Assembly: GCA_029891385.1 (NCBI GenBank)
Contig: CM057233.1
Location: 14,387,460-14,451,459, forward strand
Direction: 5' to 3'
DNA from: Erythroxylum novogranatense
Taxonomy: Eukaryota; Streptophyta; Magnoliopsida; Malpighiales; Erythroxylaceae
Length of the DNA: 64,000 nucleotides
Each line of letters opens with the position of its first letter. Positions within the stretch are counted from its first letter, which is position 1. The translations under genes and the position numbers were made by a program. Positions 36,105 to 47,600 of this stretch are shown one piece after another. The notes below the pieces were generated by a model. The model saw only the letters and a program-made list of their open reading frames with translations. It searched no databases and had not been told where the DNA came from.

Positions 36105-36318
36105 TGTCAAGATAAGGTTACAAGTTACTCCTGTAAATTAGCTAGGCTACAAGTTAGGCTGTTGTTTACTCCTGTAAATTAGCTAGGCTACAAGTTAGGC
36201 TTCATATATGCTAGGTGCTATAAATGGATAGGCTGTATGTTAGGCTTGTTGTATGTTATGATTGCTATATTAATGACGGGTCTGTGGACCGAAAGGGACA
36301 TAAAGTTTTTCTCTGACA
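36105..36318 (+). repeat. 5' LTR of a copia-type element (214 bp)
   Basis: Starts TGTCAAGATAAGG and ends TTTCTCTGACA, an inverted TGTCA/TGACA pair. A primer site TGGTATCAGAGCCCA (36335-36349) follows 16 bases later. Inside, the 36-base block TTACTCCTGTAAATTAGCTA... occurs twice (36125 and 36166, period 41), which would lie in U3. No 3' LTR is present in the window. Confidence 0.75.
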
Positions 36319-36413
36319 TTCCTTTGTTTTGATATGGTATCAGAGCCCAGACAAGATTCCTCTCCGTCTTTTTGATTTGTCTTATTCTTTTGCTTCATTT
36401 TTTTTCTCTTTCA

Positions 36414-36940
36414 TGGAGAAATCCGAGATATCTTGCATCAAGTTCTCAGGCAAGAATTATTTTGCTTGGGAATTTCAGTTTCAAATTTATGTTCAGGAAA
36501 AGGGTTATGGGTCTTGTTGATGGTACGGACAAGAAGTTTCTTGATCCAACCACTACCGCCGAATGGATTGCTAAGGATGCTCGTGTCAAGAGTCGGTCGC
36601 CGCAAACAATGGATTCTACCATTGTCGCCAATTTATGACCGTACAAAACAGCGAAAGCTATGTGGGAATATCTGAAGAAGGTATATGATCAAGAAAGCTC
36701 TGCTAGGCGATTCCACCTTGAGTATGACATATCTAATTATGCGTAAGGCAACTTGTCAATCCAGGAGTATTATACGGGCTTTATGACCTTGTGGACAGAA
36801 TATACCGACATTGTGTATACTTCGATTCCAGATGCATCACTAGAGATTGTTAGAAATAAGTTCGGTAACAGCATGTGTGCGCCAAAAGTTCTATCACATT
36901 CAATACTAAGAAACCGAAGTCAATCACTTGTTTCAAACGT
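36414..36940 (+). pseudogene. gag: copia gag remnant
   Basis: Starts MEKSEISCIKFSGKNYFAWE with the N-terminal signature of copia gag (KFSGKNYFAWEFQ). It then needs frame changes: LMGLVDGTDKKFLDPTTTAE, TAKAMWEYLKKVYDQES and SIQEYYTGFMTLWTEYTDI. Two or more frameshifts and stops (one after YDISNYA) inactivate it. Zinc knuckle, protease and RT are absent. After about 36950 the sequence no longer resembles the element. It is therefore a truncated 5' fragment. Confidence 0.8.
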
Positions 36941-37348
36941 TTGAATCAGAGTTCAAAGGGTAGATCATGCCACCAGGGTGAACAGGGTTTCCATAACCTA
37001 GTTTGGGCATAAGGAAATGATGCCCAAAAAGTTTTAGGAGTCATACTTAAATACTTCCCAATTACACACTAGTTTTAGTAAGGTTTGTTTATTAGAATGA
37101 TATGCAACATTCTGAAAAATAAAAAAAAGTACTAACCCAACTTAGTAATTTGGATTCTGTAAATACTTGGGTCAGTTCCTCACGATCGAATGCAATAAAA
37201 TTGGTAAATCTTGTTTCCAAAACATTATTCTCATTTCTATAGGAGCTCAATCAACTGAATAGAATACTCCCATGGTCAAAGGGATAATTAGGTACTTACT
37301 CAAACATTAAAACAATCAATTCTTGACATTTCACATCAAACACCAGTG

Positions 37349-38024
37349 TGTTAAATTTTTAATATGGGTAAAGTGTAGAGTCCACTTACAAGAATTGGGC
37401 TTGGATCAACTATTGTCCAAATTACTAGAACTAGTTGTTTGAATAGTTGAACCTTACTACTTATAAACCCTTTAACAATTTCATGTTTAGACAATATGGG
37501 ACACTCTAACACTCCCCCTCAAGTACAACTGGGACTAGACATCCAGTTGTTACTTGAAATATCTGTGATGGTAATCGGATCGGGCATTGGATGGACATCC
37601 GATTTAACAACTTGGAAATTAATAATCCGGACCAAACCTGCTTTGATACCATGTTGATTGACCATTTCACCACAATAGCTTAAGCTGTTGTGTGAGACTA
37701 ACTCAATTGATTTTATATATTCTCTAACACACCCCCTCAAGTGAAAGCCCTTTAAGCTTGAAACTTGCGCAGGCCTATTTACCTTGTGCTTAATTTAATT
37801 AGAATAAGTGGGTGGTAGAATTCGAACTCATGATCATTTGGTCATAAAGGTTCTGATACCCTGTTGAATTTTTAATATGGGTAGAGTGTAGAGTCCACTT
37901 ACAAGAATTGGACTTGGATCAACTATTGTCCAAATTACTAGAACTAGTTGTTTGAATAGTTGAACCTTACCACTTATAAACTCTTTAACAATTTCATGTT
38001 TAGACAATACGGGACACTCTAACA
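37349..38024 (-). mobile_element. TRIM (miniature LTR retrotransposon) with an extra internal LTR-like segment
   Basis: Two 163-bp LTRs (37349-37511 and 37862-38024) start TGTTRAATTTTTAATATGGG and end CACTCTAACA. They differ at only a few positions. Target duplication CAGTG lies at 37344-37348 and 38025-38029. On the minus strand a polypurine tract (TTGAGGGGGAG) abuts the left LTR, and a primer-like GGTATCAGAACC lies at the right LTR. There is no coding capacity. Inside, 37652-37729 is a second TGTTGATTGACC...TCTCTAACA unit. It has its own primer-like TGGTATCAAAGC to the left and its own tract TTGAGGGGGTG to the right, so the element is composite. Confidence 0.9.
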
Positions 38025-39228
38025 CAGTGTTCTACGGTGAGATCATGCAACCACTCTCAATCATTTATATCATGATCAAGTAACATAACTAATAAAACTT
38101 TGAACATTTATTAATATCTGATCCTAAAAACTAGTCATTTTGATTATGAACTTTAAGTTAATACAACAAGAAAACGGTAAATCAAAATACCTTAAGAGAG
38201 TTGTTGAACACCAAGAAAAGTTATGGTCTAGAGGGAACTGATCTCTATTTCTGCAGCACATAAAATTAATACAGTCAGTTTAGAAGACCAAAGAAAGTTA
38301 GGAAGGAAAAAAAAAGAAATATATGTGCAATATAGCAGAAATATAGAAATTCATCGAAGTTCAATTAGATTTTAAAAGCCTGCTGCCCATTTTTGCTTAA
38401 CACTGAGATTGTCTTCTGAATTAACAACTTCCTTGAGAAATAAAACTCAAAACAAAGTTATATAGATAAAATATTGGACATGAGCTGACTGTAAACTAAA
38501 AGATAACAATGTTTAGTCAACTCAAATTTGACCTACTTGATTAATGATGATATTGAGTTGGGCCATGAATCAGCCTGCCCTGCAAATGTTGATGGCTGTC
38601 CTTGATTTAGAAGAAAACACAACTTCAAGAGCTAATTTGACAGGACGACATAGACTCTCAAAGTTTGGTTGAGTATGGTTCATTTACCTCAGTTCTGTAA
38701 GATGGATACAAAAAACCTGATGTCAACTTTCAAACAATCATGTTTTTTTAAATCAAAAGCTAATTCCTAAACCGAATAAGCAAAGCATCTACGTTTTTTC
38801 TTTATTTTGACCTAAAATGCATTTATTCAGGTAGATCATGAGTTAATTTGTTATTGAATGATCGGAGAAGACGACCCGAAAATAAGAAAAGGACGGACGC
38901 CAAGTTAAAAGACGGAGAGGCAATACGCAATGTTTAAATAATAGTGGTACCATAGTAATAGATTGGGGGTGAGTTGTAGGGGAATGTAGTAGTTGGGTTT
39001 TTAAGCCGAATGCATGTGGCTCCAACGACATGCAATTCAGTGTGTGCATCGTGTAATCCTTCTCTCTATGAATGGATTTATGTTTTCCCTATGATTCTGT
39101 GTATTCTCACTCCTTAATGTGCGTTTCCTTTTTCTGACACATTCTCAACCTACGCTCGCTAATTCCGTTAGGATCTGTATTTTTCCCTATCAATTGGTAT
39201 CAGAGAATTAATTCTGTGAGCATCAATC

Positions 39229-40230
39229 ATGGTCGAAAGCACCAGGAGCGCGGAACTTCGAAGATTGGAAGAAAGTTGAAAAGCTTCAATGGAAAGGATG
39301 TTTGTGGAGATCCAAAACAGAACGAAAAAGGTGGAGAGGGAGATGTCAGAACTAAGAGCTCTCCTTTTACAAAGTCTCCAAAAATCAAGTGAGGTAGGCA
39401 CAGCAGAAACCATACCCCAAGGAAGCTCAATAGTGTAAGAACGTGAAGGGAGCTCTTTCACGAGGATGAGCAGGATCGAGTTTCCGCTCTTCGACGAGGA
39501 GAACGTCAAAATGTGGTTATATAGATGTTAGCAGTATTTCACTCTCGACTAGACCCCGGAGAACGTGAACGTAAGTGTAGTTGTCCTACACATGGACAAA
39601 AAAGCTCAGGAATGGTATCGTCTGTAGGTAAGAAATCGTCAGCTCGCATAAGCAGTCGGGTGGGAAGAGTTCACTAAGGTAATGAAACAAAGGTTCGATG
39701 CTGAAATGTTTGATGATCCTGTCAAATATTTTAAGGAGCTTAGACAACACGGATCAGTGTTGGATTCCTGCTCGCAGTTCGACCATCACTCCAATAGGCT
39801 GTTGTTGTTCGAAGAATATCTGGTAGGATTCTTTGTGAAGGGGTTGAAGCGAAAATCGGGGTGATTGTGAAACTTCACAAGCCTCATTCATTGCATCAAG
39901 CCTATATATTAGCTAGGAAACAGGAAGCTATTCTGGATTCCATGAAGGGTATGACAGGGAAGTAAGGAGCGTTGATGAGGGGAACTAACGAATATGGCAA
40001 GGTCCTGCAAGGAACGCGTGTGTCACAACCAACAACTAGCATGTGCAAGTCATCCTTGGACGAGATACTGCCCACTCCCACACCGTCACTGCGATCTCCC
40101 TCGTCAGTGGGGAGACCACCAAAAAATCAGAGACGCTTTAGTAGTAAGGATTTCGATGAGAAAAGAGCTAAGGGCCTTTGTTTTTGGTGCGACGAAAAAT
40201 ATCATGTAGGAAACGTCAGTTTCAATTTTA
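39229..40230 (+). pseudogene. gag: gag of the + strand gypsy element
   Basis: Starts MVESTRSAELRRLEES. One frame from 39229 to about 39860 carries at least six in-frame stops but otherwise reads as gag: SRIEFPLFDEENVKMWLYRC, VVLHMDKKAQEWYRL and WEEFTKVMKQRFDAEMF. It continues to FDHHSNRLLLFEEYLVGFFV. A linker (PTPSLRSPSS) and a damaged zinc-knuckle start (GLCFWCDEKYHVG) follow after frame changes. The C-terminal half of the knuckle is lost. Confidence 0.82.
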
Positions 40231-40790
40231 CGTGGTGACGGGAGAAGATGACAATGGAGGAACATCACCAAAGACAGAGAAGGATGAATTGGAGATTAAC
40301 CCGATCGAAAAAAATCAACCGATAGTATCTATACAAGCCATGTTGGGTCTATTAGGGAGTACGGAATACAAGCAGATGAGAGTGGTAGGGGAGCATGGAC
40401 GGAAGAAGATTTACATACTGATTGATAATGGAAGCACGCATAATTTCATCGATCCGTCGGTTTTCAGCAAGGGAGAGTGCCAACTTCAAGAAATGGAACC
40501 CATCTTCATCACGGTGGGGGGAGGATTGCAATTGAAGTGCCATCAATACTGTGAAGGGTTCAAGTGGACTATGCAAGGAGTACAATTCTCCATGGATGCA
40601 TTAGTTCTGGCTTTCGGAGGATGTGACGTGGTTCTGGGGGTGTAGTGGTTAAGTGGTTTAAACGAGGTTCTTTGTAACTTTAAACTTCGAACTATGGTGT
40701 TTAAATGGGAAGGGCAAATGGTAACACTATGCGGAAACTCAGAGGGACGATCCAGGATCATCTCCAATAAAGAATTCCAAAAATAGCTGC
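40178..40790 (+). pseudogene. pol: pol: aspartic protease region
   Basis: Open for 155 codons. It contains the retropepsin core IYILIDNGSTHNFIDPSV (D-N-G in place of the usual D-S-G) and MDALVLAFGGCDVVLGV. A TAG follows immediately where the family continues QWLxxLG. After it the same frame reads WLSGLNEVLCNFKLRTMVFK. The protease would mature the gag-pol polyprotein. Confidence 0.8.
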
Positions 40791-40858
40791 GTAGGTCATC
40801 GAAGAATCAATTATGCATGATGCAATTGTCGACGTTGATGGAATTTTAATTACAACAG

Positions 40859-42083
40859 TTGCGAGTGATGGAGGACCAGTGGAGCGTTTTTTATGAAATC
40901 AATGCCATCTTGTCGGAGTACTTGAACTTCTTTCGAGAACTGACAGAGTTGCCTCTAAATCAGCAGGACAATCATCAAATAATATTAAAGGAGGGGGTGG
41001 AGGCTATTAATGTTCGACCCTACAAGTACTCGGGAGTTCAGAAGGACATTATAGAGCAGGCGGTGAAGAACCTTTTGAAACAAGGGTTCATCAGATAGAG
41101 TTATGGGCCATTTGCCTTGCCGGTGGCTCTAGTTAAGAAGAAAGACGACTCCTGGAGCATGTGTGTCGACTACAGAGAATTGAATAAATAGACGGTGAAG
41201 GATAAATTCCCAATTCCATTGATTGAGGAGCTTCTAGATGAGTTACATGGAGCCGGGTGGTTTACGAAACTGGACCTCCGATCCGACTATCATCAGATCC
41301 AGATGCAACCAGAGGACGTAGCAAAGACGACGCGAGAGTGAAATTCTAAATATTAAGTAGACAAATTAACTGCGCCGTTTTATTTTACAAAACGTCATGG
41401 TTTGTTTTTTGTGACGTTTTAATGAAAAAAGGTCGCAAAAAATGTTATAAATTTGTGACATTATATAAAAACGTCTTAAAAAATCTGAACTTTTTGTGAC
41501 GTTTTTTAAACGGCGCAAAAAGTCTTTACAATTTGTGACGTTTTATCAATAAAACGTCGCGAATTGTATTAATTTTTTGTAGTGGGCGTTCAAAACCCAC
41601 GAAGGCCATTACGAATTCCTTGTAATGCCCTTCGGCTTGACAAACGCACCCTCGAGGTTCCAACGACTGATGAACGATCTATTCAAGCCGCACTTACGCC
41701 GCTTTATATTGATGTTCTTCGACGACATCCTCATCTACAGCTCCTCTCTACAGTCGCACGTTCAACACATTTCTACGGCTATGGAGACATTAAGACATAA
41801 TCAATTATTTTTTAGGGGAGATAAATGCATCTTCGAGGCACGACAAGTGGAGTATCTTGGGTATACTCTATCGGAGTTGGGGGTTGCTACCGATCTTCGG
41901 AAGGTTAAGACGATCAAGGAGTGGGCGACACCTAAACACCTTAAGGAGCTTCGGGGATTTTTAGGAATCACCGGTTACTATCGAAGGTTCATCAAAGACT
42001 ATGGGGTGTTAGCTAAGCCGTTGACGAAGTTACTCAAAAAGGACCAAACGAACCAGTGGACGTGGAGAGTGTTTGTTACTTAA
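40859..42083 (+). pseudogene. pol: pol: reverse transcriptase, split by a MITE
   Basis: The first half (40859-41340) reads INVRPYKYSGVQKDIIEQAV, then after a TAG SYGPFALPVALVKKKDDSW, MCVDYRELNK, a [21 protein letters not shown] and [13 protein letters not shown]. The second half (41588-42083) resumes with FKTHEGHYEF in the translated frame, [25 protein letters not shown] (catalytic Asp pair kept) and LRGFLGITGYYRRF. The frame closes at 42083 before RNase H. The intervening 41341-41587 is foreign DNA. Confidence 0.85.
41341..41587. mobile_element. CACTA-type MITE inside the RT gene
   Basis: About 247 bases of AT-rich DNA separating two RT halves. The right end reads TTTTTTGTAGTG, the reverse of the CACTACAAAAAA terminus of CACTA elements. 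The body is a run of TTTGTGACGTTTT...AAAACGTCGCAAA inverted units, the same design as the 19.1-19.8 kb array. The left terminus is not a clean CACTA end (GCGAGAGTGAAATTC), so it is mutated or truncated and no 3-bp target duplication can be confirmed. Confidence 0.7.
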
Positions 42084-42123
42084 CTATTTAAGAGCCTTTA
42101 ACTACCTTGAAGTGTTCATCTCC

Positions 42124-42530
42124 TAGATCGATTCCTGCTTTACCACTACTTCATTTTCTGCCTTATTTAATGGTGAGCCCACCTAAATTTTCAAAGGAGC
42201 TAGGGGTATTAGGCAGGGAGACCCGTTATCTCCTTATCTTTTCATATTACATTGGAAACTCTATTTAATATAACTCAAAGGAAGGTAGACAGGTCACGTG
42301 TGTTCAAATACCATCACAAATGCAAGGAGCCTAAACTTTTTTGCCTAGCCTATGTAGATGCTTGCTCTTTTTATATGGGAAATGCCCTCACTTGGCAAGA
42401 ATCATCATGAACTCATTGATGTGTTTCAAGGATGTCTGGTAAATGAAAGTTTTTGGAAGCTAGATGACAGGATTGAGTATTCTTAGCCTTTAAAAGAATT
42501 GCTACCGATGAGGAGTACTCTATGCCCTCA
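42124..42530 (+). pseudogene. LINE (L1-type) reverse transcriptase remnant
   Basis: Reads IDSCFTTTSFSALFNGEPT, a TAA, then IFKGARGIRQGDPLSPYLF. This is the L1-family RT signature (xxxxRGxRQGDPLSPxLF). Further on FKYHHKCKEPKLFCLAYVDA corresponds to the block before the catalytic FADD, with the Asp pair lost. The rest decays out of frame. It directly abuts the broken gypsy RT. Confidence 0.78.
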
Positions 42531-44400
42531 GATAAGGATGCATGTGGGAAGTTGACAACAAACCTAGTTATGGTTTGACAATTGGTGCCCAATCATCCCC
42601 CTAAACCAAAGTAGGGAGATATACTCCTACATACAACCTCACCTCCAAAGTTAAAGCTATTGTACTGAACTAAAGTTAGGTCTGTGTCTAAAGAATATGA
42701 TTTTCTTAAAAGAAAATCTTCCTAATTGTACCCCAAACTCAGACATATTTTAAAGAAATTTGGGCCAAACATCTTAAAGGTACAGTCGAAGCTAAAAGAA
42801 GCCTTCATGTCACCTGAAGATCAATATGCGAATAGTTGATGCTTATCAAAAGTTGTGAGACAAAGAATCTCAATCCTTACTTGTGGAATAAAGCTTGAAG
42901 TTATCTGAAAGTAATTTTACTAATTAAAAATTAAATTATTAACTGGAATATTATTTAGTAATTTTTATGATTAAATAGAATATAACATAAATCAAATAAG
43001 AAGGTCAAGAAGATTTTGGATTGAGAAGCGGACTGTTTACAAGAAGTCCCCAGAAAAGTAGAAATATTTTATGTGCAATCAGACAATTATAGACGAGTTT
43101 TCAATACTTCAAATTTACAGATTGTTTGAAATCTAGTTCAAACACCTTTATCGGATTTTTTTTTTTTCAGAAACTGTGGAGAGAAAATACAATGCACTAG
43201 TTTATACAAATAATTTTTTATATATTTTTATTTTGAAATAATAAAATTTTAAATATTTATTATTAATTATATAAAATATTATTGTTAATTATTTAATAAA
43301 ATTTATTTTATTCTATTCTATGAATTGTGTTTAAAATAATTTATTTTATTTTTATTTATATAGAAATATATACAAATAATTGAAGAATAATTTTTATATA
43401 TTTTCTATTTTCATTAATAAAATTTTATTTATTTTATTATTAATTATGTACAATTTATTATTATTAATATAAAATTATTATTATTATTAATTATTTAATA
43501 AAATTTATTATATTAAATATTATTATATTCTATTTAATATATTATTTCTATTTAATATAATATTATGACTTAGTTACAGTTAATATTATTAAAAATTATT
43601 AAAGATATATTAGGTAATATATATTTATTAATTTATTATCCGTCATAAACTTATTTTCACTATTTAGGATAGAATGAAACGTAAGATTTACTACTTCCAT
43701 TCTGTTATATTATAAAATTTTATTCCCAATAATAAAAATATATTACATTCCGTGATATTTTGAAATCCTCAACTAATGGAATTAGAGTGGTCTTCCGGGA
43801 CATTGAAGTCTACGACGGTGATGCTTTTCAAGAATATGTATTATATATACTGTATATACTCAATAGCCCAAATATATCTATATAAAACTAGGTATTATAT
43901 ATACTATATATAATAAAAAACCCAAATATAGACATAGAAAATCAAAAGCCCAAAACTTTAGCGAATACAAATTACATGAAAAATGTAAACTTTTGATTCA
44001 AATTTCCCCAAAACTTTGTTTCGGCCACAAGTAGCTTCCTTACAATCACAAGCACAATCCCCTTATTTATTCAGGCAAGAGCGCTACTAAAGGCAGCATA
44101 AAAGAATTAATAAACTTAACAGAAGACGTTTTTTTGTTGAAAAATCTCCGAACTCTAGTGCTTAGGTTCTGCACTTTTAGCAACAAATGCCCAGATATCC
44201 ATTTGCACTATTAAATGACAATTTCACAAAGATATCTCCACACTACTGACTTGTAACTTGCTTCTCCTCGCTTTGGCACACTCCAATTCATCAACGGGCA
44301 AGTCTTGGTAATCAAATTCCTTCATCCCACGTTAAACTGGGGCTCATACTTTGAAAGGGAAAAAGAGGCGCAAGAAGATCGAGGATTCATTAACCTGAGA
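42531..44400. other. AT-rich intergenic DNA
   Basis: No gene seen. 43190-43640 is almost pure A/T (TTATTATTAATTAT-type simple sequence) and a likely low-complexity spacer. The part after about 43980 probably includes the distal 3' UTR and downstream region of the cyclin H gene. Confidence 0.6.
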
Positions 44401-44628
44401 TGAAAGTGCAATAATCACCAGCAGTAAACTTGAGCTCCTATATCTCTAACTACGTCAACACACCAATCTATTGTTCCCAAACCCCAGTAGACGTTAGCTT
44501 GGAGAATGCAAAAAGGTCTGTCACCATACTCACCCGCTAGAAGAGTTATATACGATGAAGGCAAACCACCAAGAAAGCTATCCAATATTACTACCCCTGA
44601 CCCCCACTAAAGAAGGCAGTACGTACAT

Positions 44629-47600
44629 TTAAATATGAGAAGGATCATTTCGCATTTGACCTGAACTCTTATGGGACTTGTGTTTTGATTTCTTCTCTCG
44701 CTTCTTACTGCTGTCAATCAGTAAAATGTCAGGTTATAAAGATAAAACAGAAAAGCATTTAACTATAAAAACCCATTTTTATCCACAAGCATAATGAAGT
44801 ACTCGTCAGATGATCCATGTCCCCAGCAAGACTTTAGCTTCCGGTTGATGTGCTTCATGTCCTTTTCTGTAGGAAAATTGTATTTCTTTACCTGGTGCAA
44901 AATCAGTAGCCAGAGGAAATCAGCTAATGTAATTGAGAACTATCAGATTATTATCTGTAGACTTTCTGCGCCTTTAGAGTTTTCTAGAAAGAAAAGATGG
45001 AAGAAGCTTGCATCAAAGTCGAGCTGAGTTTAAATCGGTAGATCCATACCCAAGAATCTATGGCAACTAAAGACTCAGTGAGCTCTGAAACTGTGTGCAT
45101 AGAACCCCAATAAGACACGATGTTCTTAAGGTATCTACAAAGAATTATGCAAGTTAGAAACAAATCAGTTTTAGAGGCTAACTTTTTCTATTTAAAGTCC
45201 AAATATTAGGACTCTAACCTTTCAAAGTCAATCACTACATGCGCCTCATTTGCACTTCGTAAAGCAGATAATGCCAACTGCAAAAATTCATAATACATGA
45301 GGGAACAGAAAGTAACACATATAGATGAAAGACCATAGCAACATAAAAAACTTAACCCACCAAAGCAACATTGAGTAGCAAGCCCTTGGCAAAAACTAAT
45401 AATGCAGCTAATTCAGAAAGTGAATGAATCGTAAAAGAACCCCAATGCAAGTTCTGTAGATCAATTATGAAACATGGTTTTCCTTTATTGATATGAATCT
45501 TGAAGATCCTCATAGCATTCCTAAGGAAGTATTGTGGCCATAAATTGAATTTAGTAAAGTCTAAAGCAAGAACCATTCACTTGGTTGGTTAAATTGAAAT
45601 CAGTTTCTAGTTTACAAGTTGAAGAAGAAAATCTAACCACTTAAACAATTCATACAGAAGAATATTTTCAACTAGGATCATTGAATTGGTTTGAAAGGTT
45701 TAGCTCTTTGCAATTTCCTGTGCCTAAGATTTATTTTGTTCATCAACAGCTGATAGATTAGCAGCCCTTTGGTTTCATTTGCATATCCTCGTTATTGGTT
45801 TTTGTTTTCATTTTGCTCTTAAAAAATTGTTTGATTTAGGGATTACAATGAGCCAAGCCAAGCTCGGTCCACCTATATCTTGACCCAGCCCAAAACCTTA
45901 AAATGTAGCCCAAGGCCGACATAATCAGGCTTGGGCCTAGACCAAAATGATATTGTTTTGGTTTAAGCAATCAAAACAACAATTAGCGAATCTGCTGAGG
46001 CCTAGCCTACGAGGGAAGGGGCGACATAAAGCCCGATCAACTCAGGCCTGTCCCAAATTTGCCAACCCTAGTTTGTTTGTTATTATCAATATAGTTGTAC
46101 ATTTGTTATTAACTATAATAAATGTACCATATAGTAGTTAATGATAAATTACATTTATTGAAACTAAGTAATCAATTCTTCTATCTCTTATGAAATATTT
46201 ATTTTCACAAATTAATTATTAAAATGAAAAATATTTATAATTTTCATAAATCATTTTAAATGATTATAGTAATTTTTGTTAAGTTTGATATTTAATAATA
46301 AATAAAGTATTTCATTGATGATGATTTAATATGAGCATTATTACTGAATATTAATGATAAATTTATAACTATACATTTTTATTCTACATCATTTTAAAAT
46401 AAAATTAAACACTAAAATATAAGTTTTAAAACTTTTATTTTAATAATAGAATCTATAAATAAATTAACTTATTTTTCTAGAGAAGTTTATATATTTTTAC
46501 CTTTAAAATCAAATTTTATTTTAAATATATTTCAATATTTAAAATATATTTATTGTTAAATTATTTTAAATTCTTAAATAGTTTTATTCTTATAAATAAT
46601 TTTAGTCCAACAAGATCTTTATTTTGAACATAATATTCATTTTAACAATAATCATACGTTGTTTAAAAGTTATTCCCAATAAATAAGTTAACATATTTAT
46701 TTAATGTCATTAGTAGTTAGTATACAATAATTAAATACTATTTATCTAATTGATAATGAGGTGATACAAAAACAAGATCAAAGTCAGCTTTTTATGGTTC
46801 TTATTCATTATGAAATTCCTCAACTACGCTTGGTTAGAATTGCGAGAAGAAAACAAAAACAAAAAGTAAAAGACATAATTTTAACCAAACAGTCCCTTAA
46901 CGATATGTTATATCTGGTTCTTTTTGAACAACTTCTGCTACCAAAATAGACAAATGGAAACACAATAAAGATCATTAACTTAATCAAGATTACTAAATGA
47001 GGAAAGAAAAGAAGTACCTGCGCTGGAGGGAATAGAAGCGGTGAGTCAGTAAACATCATCTTATCAACCTCTACTCTTGCAGTCTCTCGTAAATCCTACA
47101 AAGCATGGATCCATTATAAAGCAAAATAAGAAGCAACCGCATTCATTCTCAATAGTATTTCAATAAACATAATCTACAAACAAATCAACATAACCATGAT
47201 ATCCTACATTGTGGAAAGACAAATCACGTGCACAATCATATTTCAGAACAAAAGTCCAATATGGAATTTAAGCAGATGATACTATCAAAACCTAAAAATG
47301 TGGAGGGGAACACCAAGCAATTACCTTCAGCATTTGGATTTGGTAATCATTTGCACGGCAGAATTCCTGAATGAATATCATTAAATGTCAGTAGCAAGAT
47401 ATTAAAATAACCAAAATAAAGCATAAGTGCCAATAAATCTATAAATTGGTCAACACTTACAGATTTTATTACATGTGAGAAAAAGACACAAATAAGAAAA
47501 GAGAAGAGAAGACAGTGTCCTCTATTCTTTGTTGGGGCAGAGGGTTAGGGAATTGGAAAAAATTACAGCAGCACGCTCAAGAAATTGCCGTAAACAGAGG

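Larger units (their letters stand above)
38545..42083 (+). mobile_element. Decayed Ty3/gypsy element, 5' part
   Basis: A primer site (TGGTATCAGAGA, 39195-39206) follows a sequence ending TATCA at 39192, taken as the 5' LTR end. Gag, protease and RT then appear in order on the plus strand. RNase H, integrase and the 3' LTR are missing, and a LINE relic begins directly after. The LTR's left end is uncertain. TGATAT at about 38545 is one candidate that would pair with TATCA. RT is interrupted by a MITE. Most premature stops are TAG at places where related proteins have Gln (CAG) or Trp (TGG), as expected from C-to-T change at methylated sites. Confidence 0.78.
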
